Positions 39,411 to 48,141 of a DNA stretch of 64,000 bases are shown piece after piece. Source of the DNA: Streptomyces sp. HUAS 15-9 (lineage in GTDB: Bacteria; Actinomycetota; Actinomycetes; Streptomycetales; Streptomycetaceae); assembly GCF_025642155.1 (NCBI RefSeq), contig NZ_CP106798.1, positions 6,758,001 through 6,822,000 of the forward strand, given 5' to 3'. The translations under genes were made by a program, and so were the position numbers. Each line of letters opens with the position of its first letter. Positions within the stretch are counted from its first letter, which is position 1. The notes under the pieces were generated by a model. It saw only the letters and a list, made by a program, of their open reading frames with translations. It did no database searches and was not told the origin of the DNA.

Positions 39411-39748
39411 CGGAACACCTGGACGTGGCGAAACTGCAGCGCCGGCTGGCCGAGTTCGCGGCCGCGCGGAACTGGCAGCCGTACCACACCCCCAAGAACC
39501 TCGCGGCCGCCCTCAGCGTGGAGGCGTCCGAACTGGTCGAGATCTTCCAGTGGTTGACGCCCGAGGAGTCCGCGCGCGTCATGGACGACCCCGACACCGC
39601 GCACCGCGTCACCGACGAGGTGGCCGACGTGCTCGCCTACCTCCTGCAGCTGTGCGAGGTGCTCGGCATCGAACCGCTGGCAGCCCTTGCCGCGAAGATC
39701 GACCGGAACGAGCGGAGGTTCCCGGTGCCGGGGGAGGGCGACACGTAG
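39407..39748 (+). CDS. MazG-like nucleotide pyrophosphohydrolase
   Basis: The 113-aa all-helical protein has the metal-binding pattern of MazG/dCTPase (RS21-C6) enzymes: EASELVEIFQWL (ExxE) and DEVADVLAYLLQLCE (ExxD). Such enzymes hydrolyse non-canonical or excess nucleoside triphosphates. It starts at a GTG inside the ATPase stop codon. Housecleaning is the default role; a link with the ATPase is only implied by the overlap. Confidence 0.88.
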   Translation: MTEHLDVAKLQRRLAEFAAARNWQPYHTPKNLAAALSVEASELVEIFQWLTPEESARVMDDPDTAHRVTDEVADVLAYLLQLCEVLGIEPLAALAAKIDRNERRFPVPGEGDT

Positions 39749-39926
39749 GGAATCCTTGATTCCGAAATCACTCTCCGGAGTCAAAATGTCGCCCGAATCC
39801 GAATTGTTGTCCACAGATTTCCGTCTTCCTCTGGCTTTCTGTCTCAGCCCCACTCACTCTGGGTAGTGGACAGAGGAGTTCGGGCGGAAGGCGTGCGCGA
39901 GCACGTCGGGCGGACGGGGACGGCCC
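39749..39926. promoter_or_regulatory. Unusually AT-rich intergenic region
   Basis: This 178-bp gap is markedly less GC-rich than its surroundings. It holds a small hairpin GGAATC-CTT-GATTCC (39,749-39,763) just after the MazG-like stop and one exact DnaA-box consensus TTGTCCACA (39,807-39,815). A single box does not make an origin. It probably contains the terminator of the upstream gene pair and the promoter of the next gene. Confidence 0.5.
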
Positions 39927-40397
39927 ATGGAAGCGATGCGGCTCATCGTGACGAGCAGAAGCGCCCTGGCGGGAAGCGGCGACGCTCCCCAGATCCTGGC
40001 GGAGGTGTGGCAGGCCCAGGCCCTGGCCCAGGCGATCGGCAGCCGCCTGGCCGTCTCCGGCCCACCCGAACTACGGGGCGAGGCACTGGGCCTGACCGAA
40101 CTGGCGGGCCGCGGCTGCGGCGTCCTGGACGCACCGCAACTCGACCCGGGCGACCTGCGCGCCGCCCAGCTCACCGAACTGGACGACGCCCGCGAGACCC
40201 TCCTCGGCCTGGGCGGCCTACTCGGCGAGGTCGGCATCGCCCTCGTCGGCATGGCCAGCTCCGCGGACGACCAGGCGAGATACTGGCAGTGCATGGAGGC
40301 GATCGACGCGGCGGACGAATCCCGGGACCGAGTCCTGGAGATGCTCCGCAAACTGGCAGCCCGCGAGGAGGCACTACCGGAGAAGGAACCGGGCTGA
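39927..40397 (+). CDS. Conserved actinobacterial hypothetical protein
   Basis: The 156-aa protein begins MEAMRLIVTSRSALAG and is largely alpha-helical and rich in Ala, Leu and acidic residues. No catalytic motif, signal peptide or transmembrane segment was seen. It resembles streptomycete proteins often given a DUF number, but I am not sure which family. It may share a transcript with the downstream oxidoreductase (80-bp gap). Confidence 0.65.
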   Translation: MEAMRLIVTSRSALAGSGDAPQILAEVWQAQALAQAIGSRLAVSGPPELRGEALGLTELAGRGCGVLDAPQLDPGDLRAAQLTELDDARETLLGLGGLLGEVGIALVGMASSADDQARYWQCMEAIDAADESRDRVLEMLRKLAAREEALPEKEPG

Positions 40398-40477
40398 GGG
40401 CGGCGGCCTCACCCACCCGGCAAGCGACGCGTGGTGCCGATGGGGTCGGCGGAGCCGTTGGCGTGCAGGATGGATGT

Positions 40478-41401
40478 ATGGACCTTCGAATTTTCACCGA
40501 GCCCCAGCAAGGGGCGACCTACGACACCTTGCTCGCCGTGGCGAAGGCCACCGAGGACCTCGGGTTCGATGCCTTCTTCCGGTCGGACCACTACCTCCGG
40601 ATGGGTGACGTCGACGGCCTTCCGGGACCTACCGACGCCTGGATCACGCTCGCCGGGCTGGCCCGTGAGACCAGGCGGATCCGTCTCGGCACCCTGATGA
40701 CCGCCGCCACCTTCCGGCTGCCCGGCGTGCTCGCCATCCAGGTCGCCCAGGTCGACCAGATGTCCGGCGGCCGGGTCGAACTCGGCCTGGGCGCGGGCTG
40801 GTTCGAGCAGGAGCACAAGGCGTACGGCATCCCCTTCCCGAAGGAGAAGTTCGCCCGCCTGGAGGAGCAGCTGGCGATCGTCACCGGTCTGTGGGCGACC
40901 GAGGCCGGCAAGACCTTCGACTTCCACGGCACGCACTACGACCTCACCGACTCGCCCGCACTGCCCAAGCCCGCCCAGGCCAAGGTCCCGGTCCTGATCG
41001 GCGGACACGGCGCCACCCGCACTCCGCGCCTGGCCGCGCAGTACGCCGACGAGTTCAACATGCCGTTCGCCTCGATCGAGGACAGCGAGCGGCAGTTCGG
41101 GCGGGTGCGTGCCGCCGCGGAGGCCGAGGGTCGCAGGGCCGACGACCTGACCTACTCCAACGCCCTCGTCGTCTGCGTCGGCCGCGACGACCAGGAGGTC
41201 GCCCGCCGGGCCGCCGCGATCGGCCGCGAGGTCGACGAGCTGAAGACCAACGGTCTGGCCGGCTCCCCGGCCGAGGTGGTCGACAAGATCGGCCGGTACG
41301 CCGCGATCGGCTCGCAGCGCATGTACCTCCAGGTCCTCGACCTCACGGACCTGGACCACCTGGAGCTGATCTCCTCCCAGGTCCAGTCGCAGCTGTCCTA
41401 G
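40478..41401 (+). CDS. LLM-class F420-dependent oxidoreductase
   Basis: The 307-aa luciferase-like monooxygenase family protein starts MDLRIFTEPQQGATYDTLL and shows the family barrel: DAFFRSDHYL, RLGTLMTAATFRLPGVLA, GGRVELGLGAGWFEQEH and VPVLIGGHGATRT. Actinobacterial members generally use F420H2. ATG 40,478 has AGGA upstream. The substrate is unknown and no cofactor-biosynthesis genes are nearby. Confidence 0.88.
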   Translation: MDLRIFTEPQQGATYDTLLAVAKATEDLGFDAFFRSDHYLRMGDVDGLPGPTDAWITLAGLARETRRIRLGTLMTAATFRLPGVLAIQVAQVDQMSGGRVELGLGAGWFEQEHKAYGIPFPKEKFARLEEQLAIVTGLWATEAGKTFDFHGTHYDLTDSPALPKPAQAKVPVLIGGHGATRTPRLAAQYADEFNMPFASIEDSERQFGRVRAAAEAEGRRADDLTYSNALVVCVGRDDQEVARRAAAIGREVDELKTNGLAGSPAEVVDKIGRYAAIGSQRMYLQVLDLTDLDHLELISSQVQSQLS

Positions 41402-41520
41402 GCACAACGGGCGCGGGCCTACGACGATCGGCCGTCGAGGGCATCACGACGGTCGGTCGTCGGTCCGCTACCGTATGAAAACCGCTGGTCAACGGCGCCC
41501 TGGCCAGGGAGACTCAGGGC

Positions 41521-42990
41521 ATGTTCCTGACCATCGGCACCACCGGCACCCCGGAGCGCCCCGCCACCGACCTCGGCTTTCTGCTGCACAAGCATCCCGA
41601 GAAGGCGCAGGTGTTCTCCACCTCCTACGGCACGGCGCACGTCCTCTACCCAGAGGCGGACGCGGAACGCTGCACGGCGGCGCTCCTGCTGGAGGTGGAT
41701 GCCGTGGCGCTGGTGCGGCGGGGCAAGGGCAAGGGCCGGGGCGGAGCCCCCGACGCGGCGCTCGCGCAGTATGTCAACGACCGCCCGTACGCCGCCTCCT
41801 CGCTGCTCGCCGTGGCGCTGAGCAGCGTCTTCTCCAGCGCGATGCGCGGCGTGTGCGCCGCCCGCCCGGAGCGCGCCACGCAGCCGCTGCCGCTGCGCGT
41901 GGAGGTGCCCGCGCTGCCCGCCCGCGGCGGCCCCGAGCTCGTACGACGCCTCTTCGAGCCGCTCGGCTGGACGGTGAGCGTCGAACCGGTGGCCCTGGAC
42001 ACCGCGTTCCCGCAGTGGGGCGACTCGCGCTATGTGCGGCTCGTCCTGGAGTCGGAGGCGCTGACCCTCGCCGAGGCGCTGCGGCACCTGTATGTGCTGC
42101 TGCCGGTCCTCGACGACGCCAAGCACTACTGGGTCGCCTCCGACGAGGTCGACAAGCTGCTGCGCGCCGGAGAGGGCTGGCTGCCCGGCCACCCGGAGCA
42201 GAAGCTCATCACCAGCCGCTATCTCTCCCGCCGCTGGTCGCTCACCCGGCAGGCGATGGAGCGCCTGGAGCTGGTACGCCTCGCGGAGGCGGACGACAGC
42301 GACGTCGAGGAGATCGACAACGCCGTCGAGGAGGACAGCGAGGCGGAGGAGAAGCCGACCCCGCTCGCCGTGCAGCGTCGGGACGCGATCATCGCCGCGC
42401 TCGGCGAGTCCGGTGCCGCCCGGGTCCTCGACCTCGGCTGCGGACAGGGCCAGTTGGTGCAGGCGCTGCTCAAGGACCCGCGGTTCACCGAGATCGTCGG
42501 CGTCGATGTGTCGATGCGGGCGCTCACCATCGCCGGACGGCGGCTGAAGCTGGACCGGATGGGAGAGCGGCAGGCCTCGCGCGTCAGGCTCCAGCAGGGG
42601 TCGCTCGCCTACACAGACAGCCGGCTCAAGGGCTACGACGCCGCCGTGCTCAGCGAGGTCATCGAGCACCTCGACCTGCCCCGGCTGCCCGCCCTGGAAT
42701 ACGCGGTGTTCGGCGCCGCCCGGCCGCGCACGGTCCTCGTGACGACCCCGAACGTCGAGTACAACGTCCGCTGGGAGTCCCTCCCGGCCGGGCACGTCCG
42801 GCACGGCGACCACCGCTTCGAGTGGACCCGCGAGGAGTTCCGCACCTGGGCCGGGGTGGTGGCCGAACGGCACGGCTACGACGTCGAGTTCCGGCCCGTC
42901 GGACCCGACGACCCCGAGGTGGGCCCGCCCACGCAGATGGCCGCGTTCAGCATCAGGACCACCAACGAGAAGGAGGCGAAGGCGGCATGA
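41521..42990 (+). CDS. hen1: Hen1 RNA 3'-terminal 2'-O-methyltransferase
   Basis: The 489-aa protein is bacterial Hen1, which methylates the 2'-OH at the repair junction so that repaired RNA resists re-cleavage by ribotoxins. The N-terminal half is the Hen1-specific region that contacts Pnkp; the C-terminal half is a SAM methyltransferase with VLDLGCGQGQL, VGVDVSMRAL and the metal-binding EVIEHLD and GDHRFEWT motifs. An acidic linker (DDSDVEEIDNAVEEDSEAEE) joins them. The stop overlaps pnkp (ATGA), the conserved arrangement of this system. Confidence 0.95.
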   Translation: MFLTIGTTGTPERPATDLGFLLHKHPEKAQVFSTSYGTAHVLYPEADAERCTAALLLEVDAVALVRRGKGKGRGGAPDAALAQYVNDRPYAASSLLAVALSSVFSSAMRGVCAARPERATQPLPLRVEVPALPARGGPELVRRLFEPLGWTVSVEPVALDTAFPQWGDSRYVRLVLESEALTLAEALRHLYVLLPVLDDAKHYWVASDEVDKLLRAGEGWLPGHPEQKLITSRYLSRRWSLTRQAMERLELVRLAEADDSDVEEIDNAVEEDSEAEEKPTPLAVQRRDAIIAALGESGAARVLDLGCGQGQLVQALLKDPRFTEIVGVDVSMRALTIAGRRLKLDRMGERQASRVRLQQGSLAYTDSRLKGYDAAVLSEVIEHLDLPRLPALEYAVFGAARPRTVLVTTPNVEYNVRWESLPAGHVRHGDHRFEWTREEFRTWAGVVAERHGYDVEFRPVGPDDPEVGPPTQMAAFSIRTTNEKEAKAA

Positions 42991-45527
42991 CAGAGACACG
43001 CAAGGCACGGGTGCTCCCCGTCACCGACCTCTCCCTCGTGGTGCTCGTCGGCGCCTCCGGCTCGGGCAAGTCCACCTTCGCCCGCCGCCACTTCAAGCCC
43101 ACCGAGATCATCTCCTCGGACTTCTGCCGCGGTCTGGTCTCCGACGACGAGAACGACCAGAGCGCGACGACGGACGCCTTCGACGTCCTGCACTACATCG
43201 CCGGCAAGCGGCTGGCCGCCGGCCGCCGTACCGTCGTCGACGCCACCAGCGTGCAGCAGGACAGCCGGCGTCAGCTGATCGAACTGGCGAGGAAGTACGA
43301 CGTGCTGCCCATCGCCATCGTCCTCGACACCCCCGAGGAGGTGTGCGCCGAGCGCAACGCGGCGCGCACCGACCGGGCGGACATGCCGCGCCGGGTGATC
43401 CAGCGGCACATCCGTGAACTCCGCCGCTCCATCAGACACTTGGAGCGCGAGGGCTTCCGCAAGGTGCACATCCTGCGCGGGGTCGAGGAGGCCGACGGCG
43501 CCACCGTCGTCACCGAGAGGCGCTTCAACGACCTGACCCACCTCACCGGCCCCTTCGACGTCATCGGCGACATCCACGGCTGCGCCTCGGAACTGGAGTC
43601 GCTGCTCGGCAAGTTGGGCTACAGCGACGGCGTGCACCCCGAGGGCCGTACGGCCGTCTTCGTCGGCGACCTCGTCGACCGCGGCCCGGACACCCCCGGC
43701 GTGCTGCGCCGCGTGATGTCCATGGTCGCGTCGGGCAACGCGCTGTGCGTGCCCGGCAACCACGAGAACAAGTACGGCCGTTACCTCAAGGGCCGCAAGG
43801 TGCAGCACACCCACGGGCTCGCCGAGACCATCGAGCAGATGGAGGGTGAGAGCGAGGAGTTCACGGCACAGGTCAAGGAGTTCCTCGACGGCCTCGTCAG
43901 CCACTACGTCCTCGACGGCGGCCGGCTCGTTGTCTGCCACGCGGGTCTGCCGGAGCGGTACCACGGGCGGACGTCCGGCCGGGTGCGCTCGCACGCCCTG
44001 TACGGCGACACGACGGGGGAGACGGACGAGTTCGGGCTGCCGGTGCGCTACCCGTGGGCCGAGGACTACCGGGGCCGGGCCGCCGTGGTCTACGGCCACA
44101 CACCGGTGCCGGAGGCCACGTGGCTCAACAACACCATCTGCCTGGACACCGGTGCCGTCTTCGGCGGCAAGCTCACCGCGCTGCGCTGGCCGGAGCGGCA
44201 GCTGGTCGACGTACCGGCCGAGCGGGTCTGGTACGAGCCGGCCAAGCCGCTGCGCAGCGAGGCGCCCGGCGGGCACGACGGGCGGCCGCTGGACCTGGCG
44301 GACGTGCACGGCCGAAGGGTCGTGGAGACACGGCACGCGGGCCGGGTCGCGGTCCGCGAGGAGAACGCGGCGGCGGCCCTGGAGGTCATGAGCCGCTTCG
44401 CGATCGACCCGCGCCTGCTGCCGTACCTCCCGCCGACCATGGCGCCGACGGCCACGAGTCACATGGAGGGCTACCTGGAGCACCCGGCGGAGGCCTTCGC
44501 GCAGTACGCGCAGGACGGCGTCGCCCGGGTCGTGTGCGAGGAGAAGCACATGGGCTCACGGGCCGTGGCCCTGGTGTGCCGGGACGCCGAGGCGGCACGC
44601 AAGAAGTTCGGCGTGGACGGTCCCACCGGGTCGCTCTACACCCGTACCGGCCGTCCCTTCTTCGACGACGAGGCCGTGACCGAGGAGATCCTCGGACGCG
44701 TCCGCTCGGCGATCGGCGAGGCGGGCCTCTGGGACGAACTCGACACGGACTGGCTGCTGCTCGACGCCGAGCTGATGCCGTGGTCGCTGAAGGCGTCCGG
44801 ACTGCTGCGTTCGCAGTACGCGGCCGTGGGTGCCGCCTCCGGCGCGGTGTTCCCTGGCGCGCTGGCCGCTCTGGAGGGCGCGGCGGCACGCGGTGTGGAC
44901 GTGACCGGGCTGCTCTCCCGGCAGCGCGAGCGGGCCGCCGACGCGGCCGCGTTCACGGACGCGTACCGCCGCTACTGCTGGACCACGGACGGCCTGGACG
45001 GGGTGCGTCTCGCCCCGTTCCAGATCCTGGCCGTACAGGACCGCAGCCTGGCCGCGCTGCCGCACGACGAGCAGCTCGCGCTGATCGACCGGCTCGTCGA
45101 GCACGACGGCACCGGGCTGCTGCAGAACACCCGGCGGCTGTACGTCGACACCGGCGACCCCGAGTCGGTGCGGGCGGGTGTCGACTGGTGGCTGGAGATG
45201 ACCGGCCGGGGCGGCGAGGGCATGGTCGTCAAGCCGGTCGGCGCGGTGGTGCGCAGTGACGAGGGCCGTCTGGTCCAGCCGGGCATCAAGTGCCGGGGAC
45301 GTGAGTACCTGCGGATCATCTACGGACCCGAGTACACCCGTCCGGACAACCTGGACCGGCTGCGCAAGCGGTTCCTCAACCACAAGCGGTCACTCGCGAT
45401 CCGCGAGTACGCGCTGGGGCTGGAGGCCCTGGACCGGCTGGCGGAGGGCGAGCCGCTGTGGCGGGTGCACGAGGCCGTGTTCGGGGTGCTGGCCCTGGAG
45501 TCGGAGCCGGTGGACCCGCGCTTGTGA
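42987..45527 (+). CDS. pnkp: Polynucleotide kinase-phosphatase with ligase domain (RNA repair)
   Basis: The 846-aa enzyme heals and seals broken RNA together with Hen1. It contains an N-terminal 5'-kinase (P-loop GASGSGKST, Lys28), a central binuclear metallophosphatase (GDIHG from Asp195, GDLVDRGPDTPG, GNHENKYG) that removes 2',3'-phosphates, and a C-terminal adenylyltransferase with nucleophile Lys520 in EEKHMGSRAV. All three active sites look intact. Pnkp adenylates itself but needs Hen1 to complete ligation. Confidence 0.96.
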   Translation: MTETRKARVLPVTDLSLVVLVGASGSGKSTFARRHFKPTEIISSDFCRGLVSDDENDQSATTDAFDVLHYIAGKRLAAGRRTVVDATSVQQDSRRQLIELARKYDVLPIAIVLDTPEEVCAERNAARTDRADMPRRVIQRHIRELRRSIRHLEREGFRKVHILRGVEEADGATVVTERRFNDLTHLTGPFDVIGDIHGCASELESLLGKLGYSDGVHPEGRTAVFVGDLVDRGPDTPGVLRRVMSMVASGNALCVPGNHENKYGRYLKGRKVQHTHGLAETIEQMEGESEEFTAQVKEFLDGLVSHYVLDGGRLVVCHAGLPERYHGRTSGRVRSHALYGDTTGETDEFGLPVRYPWAEDYRGRAAVVYGHTPVPEATWLNNTICLDTGAVFGGKLTALRWPERQLVDVPAERVWYEPAKPLRSEAPGGHDGRPLDLADVHGRRVVETRHAGRVAVREENAAAALEVMSRFAIDPRLLPYLPPTMAPTATSHMEGYLEHPAEAFAQYAQDGVARVVCEEKHMGSRAVALVCRDAEAARKKFGVDGPTGSLYTRTGRPFFDDEAVTEEILGRVRSAIGEAGLWDELDTDWLLLDAELMPWSLKASGLLRSQYAAVGAASGAVFPGALAALEGAAARGVDVTGLLSRQRERAADAAAFTDAYRRYCWTTDGLDGVRLAPFQILAVQDRSLAALPHDEQLALIDRLVEHDGTGLLQNTRRLYVDTGDPESVRAGVDWWLEMTGRGGEGMVVKPVGAVVRSDEGRLVQPGIKCRGREYLRIIYGPEYTRPDNLDRLRKRFLNHKRSLAIREYALGLEALDRLAEGEPLWRVHEAVFGVLALESEPVDPRL

Positions 45528-45551
45528 ACCGTCCCACCCGCCCTTGTGCCT

Positions 45552-45597
45552 CACACGTATGTGTCCATATGGTGAAACGCCTTGCGACGTACGTGTG
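45552..45597. promoter_or_regulatory. Inverted repeat upstream of the RiPP-like operon
   Basis: CACACGTA (45,552-45,559) and TACGTGTG (45,590-45,597) form a perfect 8-bp inverted repeat with 30 bp between. It lies just upstream of the 27-aa ORF, in the only 97-bp gap that can carry the operon promoter, so it is a candidate operator. Confidence 0.5.
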
Positions 45598-45624
45598 TTC
45601 GGAACACCGGAGGGAGTGAGGGAC

Positions 45625-45708
45625 ATGGAGATCAAGAAGGTGGTCGTCCGCGAGGACCGGAGCACCAGCCGCCGGCCGGCGATCCTGGAGAAGCGGCCGA
45701 CCCGCTGA
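45625..45708 (+). CDS. Candidate RiPP precursor peptide (27 aa)
   Basis: This ORF encodes 27 residues starting MEIKKVVVRED and ending PAILEKRPTR; it has no Cys or aromatic residue and is rich in Arg, Lys, Val and Thr/Ser. The ATG is preceded by a strong purine tract (GGAGGGAGTGAGGG). The radical SAM gene follows after 13 nt. Its place directly before a RiPP-type radical SAM gene suggests that it is the substrate peptide, with C-methylation of Val/Ile/Leu/Pro/Thr or Arg carbons possible (inference). It lacks an obvious leader/core boundary, so it could instead be a leader-less substrate or an accessory peptide. A 49-aa form from ATG 45,559 has no ribosome-binding site. Confidence 0.6.
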   Translation: MEIKKVVVREDRSTSRRPAILEKRPTR

Positions 45709-45721
45709 CCGAAGGGGCGGT

Positions 45722-47599
45722 ATGCGCGTTCACCTGGTGACGATGCCCTGGCATCCGATCGACCTCCCCTCGCTGCAAGTGGGCCTGCTGCACCGACTGG
45801 TGCGGCGGGCCCGCCCGGCCGACGAGGTGACCGAGTTCCACGGCTCCCTGCGCTGGGCCGAGTTCCTCCTGGAGCACTCCGGAGGACGGCTGCGTCCGGG
45901 CGACTATGTGGCGGTCGGCAGCGACTCGATCTTCCACGGCCTCGGCGACTGGGTGTTCTCGGGCGTCCTGTACGACGACCCCGACTGGGGCTCGGCCCGG
46001 CTGCGCGCCTACGCCGCGGACCGGGACGTCTTCATCGACACCGCCCTCGAGATGCGGCCGTACGCGGCCGGATTCATCGACGAGTGCGCCGCCGAGGTGC
46101 TCGCGGCCGAGCCCGACGTGGTCGGGTTCACCACCACGTTCATGCAGAACGTGTCCTCCCTGGCGCTGGCCCGTGAGCTCAAGCGCCGCCGCCCGGAGCT
46201 GACCGTCGTCTTCGGCGGCAGCAACTGCGACGGCCCCATGGGCCACGCCCTGCACCGCAACCACCGGTTCGTGGACCATGTGGTGCGCGGCGAGGGGGAG
46301 TACGCCTTACCGGCGCTCCTGCGGCATGTGGACGCGGGCACCCCGCCCGTGGACGTCCCCGGCCTGTGCTGGTGGGACGGGGACATGTCCCGGGCCAACA
46401 CCGAGACCCGGCGCACGGTGGCGCCCGCCGACATACCCTCACCCGACTACGACCAGTGGCAGGCCGCCCTGGAGCCCTCGCCGGTGCTGGAGTACGTCCA
46501 CCCCAAACTGGTGGTCGAGGGGGCCCGGGGCTGCTGGTGGGGCGAGAAGCACCACTGCACCTTCTGCGGGCTCAACGGCTCGTCCATGGCCTTTCGCGCC
46601 AAGCCGGGCGAGCGGCTGTGGGAGGAGATCGACCGCCTCGTACGACGGCACCGCATCCTCGACATCGTCACCGTCGACAACATCATCGACATGGCCTACT
46701 TCCGGGACTTCCTCCCGCGTGTCGTCGACAGCGGCTGGGACCTGCGGCTGCACTACGAGGTCAAGTCCAACCTCACCCCCGACCAGCTCCGCCTCCTCGG
46801 CCGCTCGGGCACCGTGCACATCCAGCCCGGCATCGAGAGCCTGGGCAGCCGCGTGCTCGACCTCATGGACAAGGGCGTGAGCGGCGCCCGCAACATCCGC
46901 ACCCTCCGGGAGTGCGAGAACCACTCGCTCACCTGCTCCTGGAACCTCCTGTACGGCTTCCCCGGCGAGAGTGCCGAGGACTACGCCCATGTCGTCGACC
47001 AGCTCCCGGCGCTCGTCCATCTGCAGCCGCCCAGCGGCGCCCACCGCATCCAGCTGGAGCGGTTCAGCCCGCACTTCACCGACCGGGCCCTGGGCTTCGG
47101 CAAGCGGCGCCCGGCCGCGATGTACCAGCACGTCTACGACCTGCCCGAGGACGAACTGGCCGACCTCGTCTACCTGTTCGACACGGAGGACGCGGGCATC
47201 GGGGGGGAGACGGAGCACCGGCTCAAGGCGGCCGTGGCGCAGTGGCGCGCCGGACATCACACCTCACGGCTGCTGTTCGAGGAAACCGAGGGAGACGAAG
47301 GAGGGGGAGCGGACGCCCTCCTGGTGCACGACCGGCGCCACGGCCGGCCGTCGGCCACCCACCGCTTCACCGGCTGGGCGGCGGCCGCGCTGCGCCGCCT
47401 GGAGGACGGGCGCACCGAGTCCGCGCTGCACCGGCTGCTGACGGCGGACGGCCACTCCGTCAGCCCCGAAGCCCTGCGTGAATGGCTCCAACACACCTTC
47501 GCCCTAGGCCTGTTGTTCCGTGACGGCCGGACCTATGTCTCCCTGCCCACCTGGGACGAGACGGTCCGTGTGCCCGACGGGGCAGGGGTCGCCGGATGA
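45722..47599 (+). CDS. B12-binding radical SAM protein, RiPP maturase type
   Basis: The 625-aa protein has an N-terminal cobalamin-binding-like domain (VVGFTTTFMQNVSSLALA, VVFGGSNCDGPMGHALH), then a radical SAM barrel whose cluster motif is CX7CX2C: GCWWGEKHHCTFCGLNG with Cys271, Cys279 and Cys282. This widened spacing and the GCWWGEKHHC sequence are characteristic of the RiPP maturation radical SAM C-methyltransferase family (TIGR03975). About 150 C-terminal residues form a variable domain that may bind peptide. Expected chemistry is methylation of unactivated carbon in a peptide. It lies between the candidate precursor and its partner gene, whose ATG overlaps the stop (ATGA). Confidence 0.88.
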   Translation: MRVHLVTMPWHPIDLPSLQVGLLHRLVRRARPADEVTEFHGSLRWAEFLLEHSGGRLRPGDYVAVGSDSIFHGLGDWVFSGVLYDDPDWGSARLRAYAADRDVFIDTALEMRPYAAGFIDECAAEVLAAEPDVVGFTTTFMQNVSSLALARELKRRRPELTVVFGGSNCDGPMGHALHRNHRFVDHVVRGEGEYALPALLRHVDAGTPPVDVPGLCWWDGDMSRANTETRRTVAPADIPSPDYDQWQAALEPSPVLEYVHPKLVVEGARGCWWGEKHHCTFCGLNGSSMAFRAKPGERLWEEIDRLVRRHRILDIVTVDNIIDMAYFRDFLPRVVDSGWDLRLHYEVKSNLTPDQLRLLGRSGTVHIQPGIESLGSRVLDLMDKGVSGARNIRTLRECENHSLTCSWNLLYGFPGESAEDYAHVVDQLPALVHLQPPSGAHRIQLERFSPHFTDRALGFGKRRPAAMYQHVYDLPEDELADLVYLFDTEDAGIGGETEHRLKAAVAQWRAGHHTSRLLFEETEGDEGGGADALLVHDRRHGRPSATHRFTGWAAAALRRLEDGRTESALHRLLTADGHSVSPEALREWLQHTFALGLLFRDGRTYVSLPTWDETVRVPDGAGVAG

Positions 47600-48138
47600 C
47601 CGGGCTGCCCACCGCCGTCCCGCACCGGGTCACCGGCCGCCGGGTCGAGGTGACCGAGCCGCTTCGCCTGGGCGCGGGCGGGCAACGCACTGCGGTGGCA
47701 GTGCAGTTCCTGCGCGAGTGCCAGAGCCTCGGGCTCCGGGTGGGCTGGACGGCGGCCGACAGGGAGACGCCGTACGACATCGGGCTGCTGCGCCATCTGT
47801 CCCCGCCCGCTCAAGTGTCCGATGAGCCAGGTGAATTGAGAGAGTGGCGGGCGGGGTATGCGTACGGGATGCTCTACCACCGCCGTGGCCCGGACTTCGT
47901 CGCCGTCATGGACCGCAGGGAGCCCGGCACCGCCGTACGGCTCACCCTCGACCACCCCGATCTGCTCTCCGCCTTCCACACCCTGCTGAACCCCACGCCG
48001 CTCGACGAACTGGACCCCGGCCCGCGCGAGGCCGCGGGACTGCTGGCCGCAGAGCGGCTGGCCCTGGTCACCGACGGATGGGCGGTGGCCCTGCCGCCAC
48101 GTATCGGCCGCTGGCCCGTGCCCTGCACGGGGATCTGA
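47596..48138 (+). CDS. Small partner protein of the radical SAM enzyme (DUF5825-like)
   Basis: The 180-aa protein starts MTGLPTAVPHRVTGRRVEVT and contains LGLRVGWTAADRETPYDIG and AYGMLYHRRGPDFVAVMDRR. It appears to match the DUF5825 proteins commonly encoded next to RiPP radical SAM C-methyltransferases in Streptomyces; its biochemical role is unknown. It has no metal-cluster or transmembrane motifs. Its coupled start (ATGA) and the 3-nt gap to the transporter place it in the same transcript. A role in precursor recognition is a guess. Confidence 0.72.
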   Translation: MTGLPTAVPHRVTGRRVEVTEPLRLGAGGQRTAVAVQFLRECQSLGLRVGWTAADRETPYDIGLLRHLSPPAQVSDEPGELREWRAGYAYGMLYHRRGPDFVAVMDRREPGTAVRLTLDHPDLLSAFHTLLNPTPLDELDPGPREAAGLLAAERLALVTDGWAVALPPRIGRWPVPCTGI

Positions 48139-48141
48139 GGG

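Noticed and set aside
39807..39815. DnaA box suggesting a replication origin
   Set aside because: Only one copy is present, with no cluster of boxes or dnaA/dnaN neighbourhood.
45559..45708. 49-aa version of the RiPP precursor starting at ATG 45,559
   Set aside because: No ribosome-binding site precedes it, and the start lies inside the inverted repeat; the 27-aa start has a strong one.
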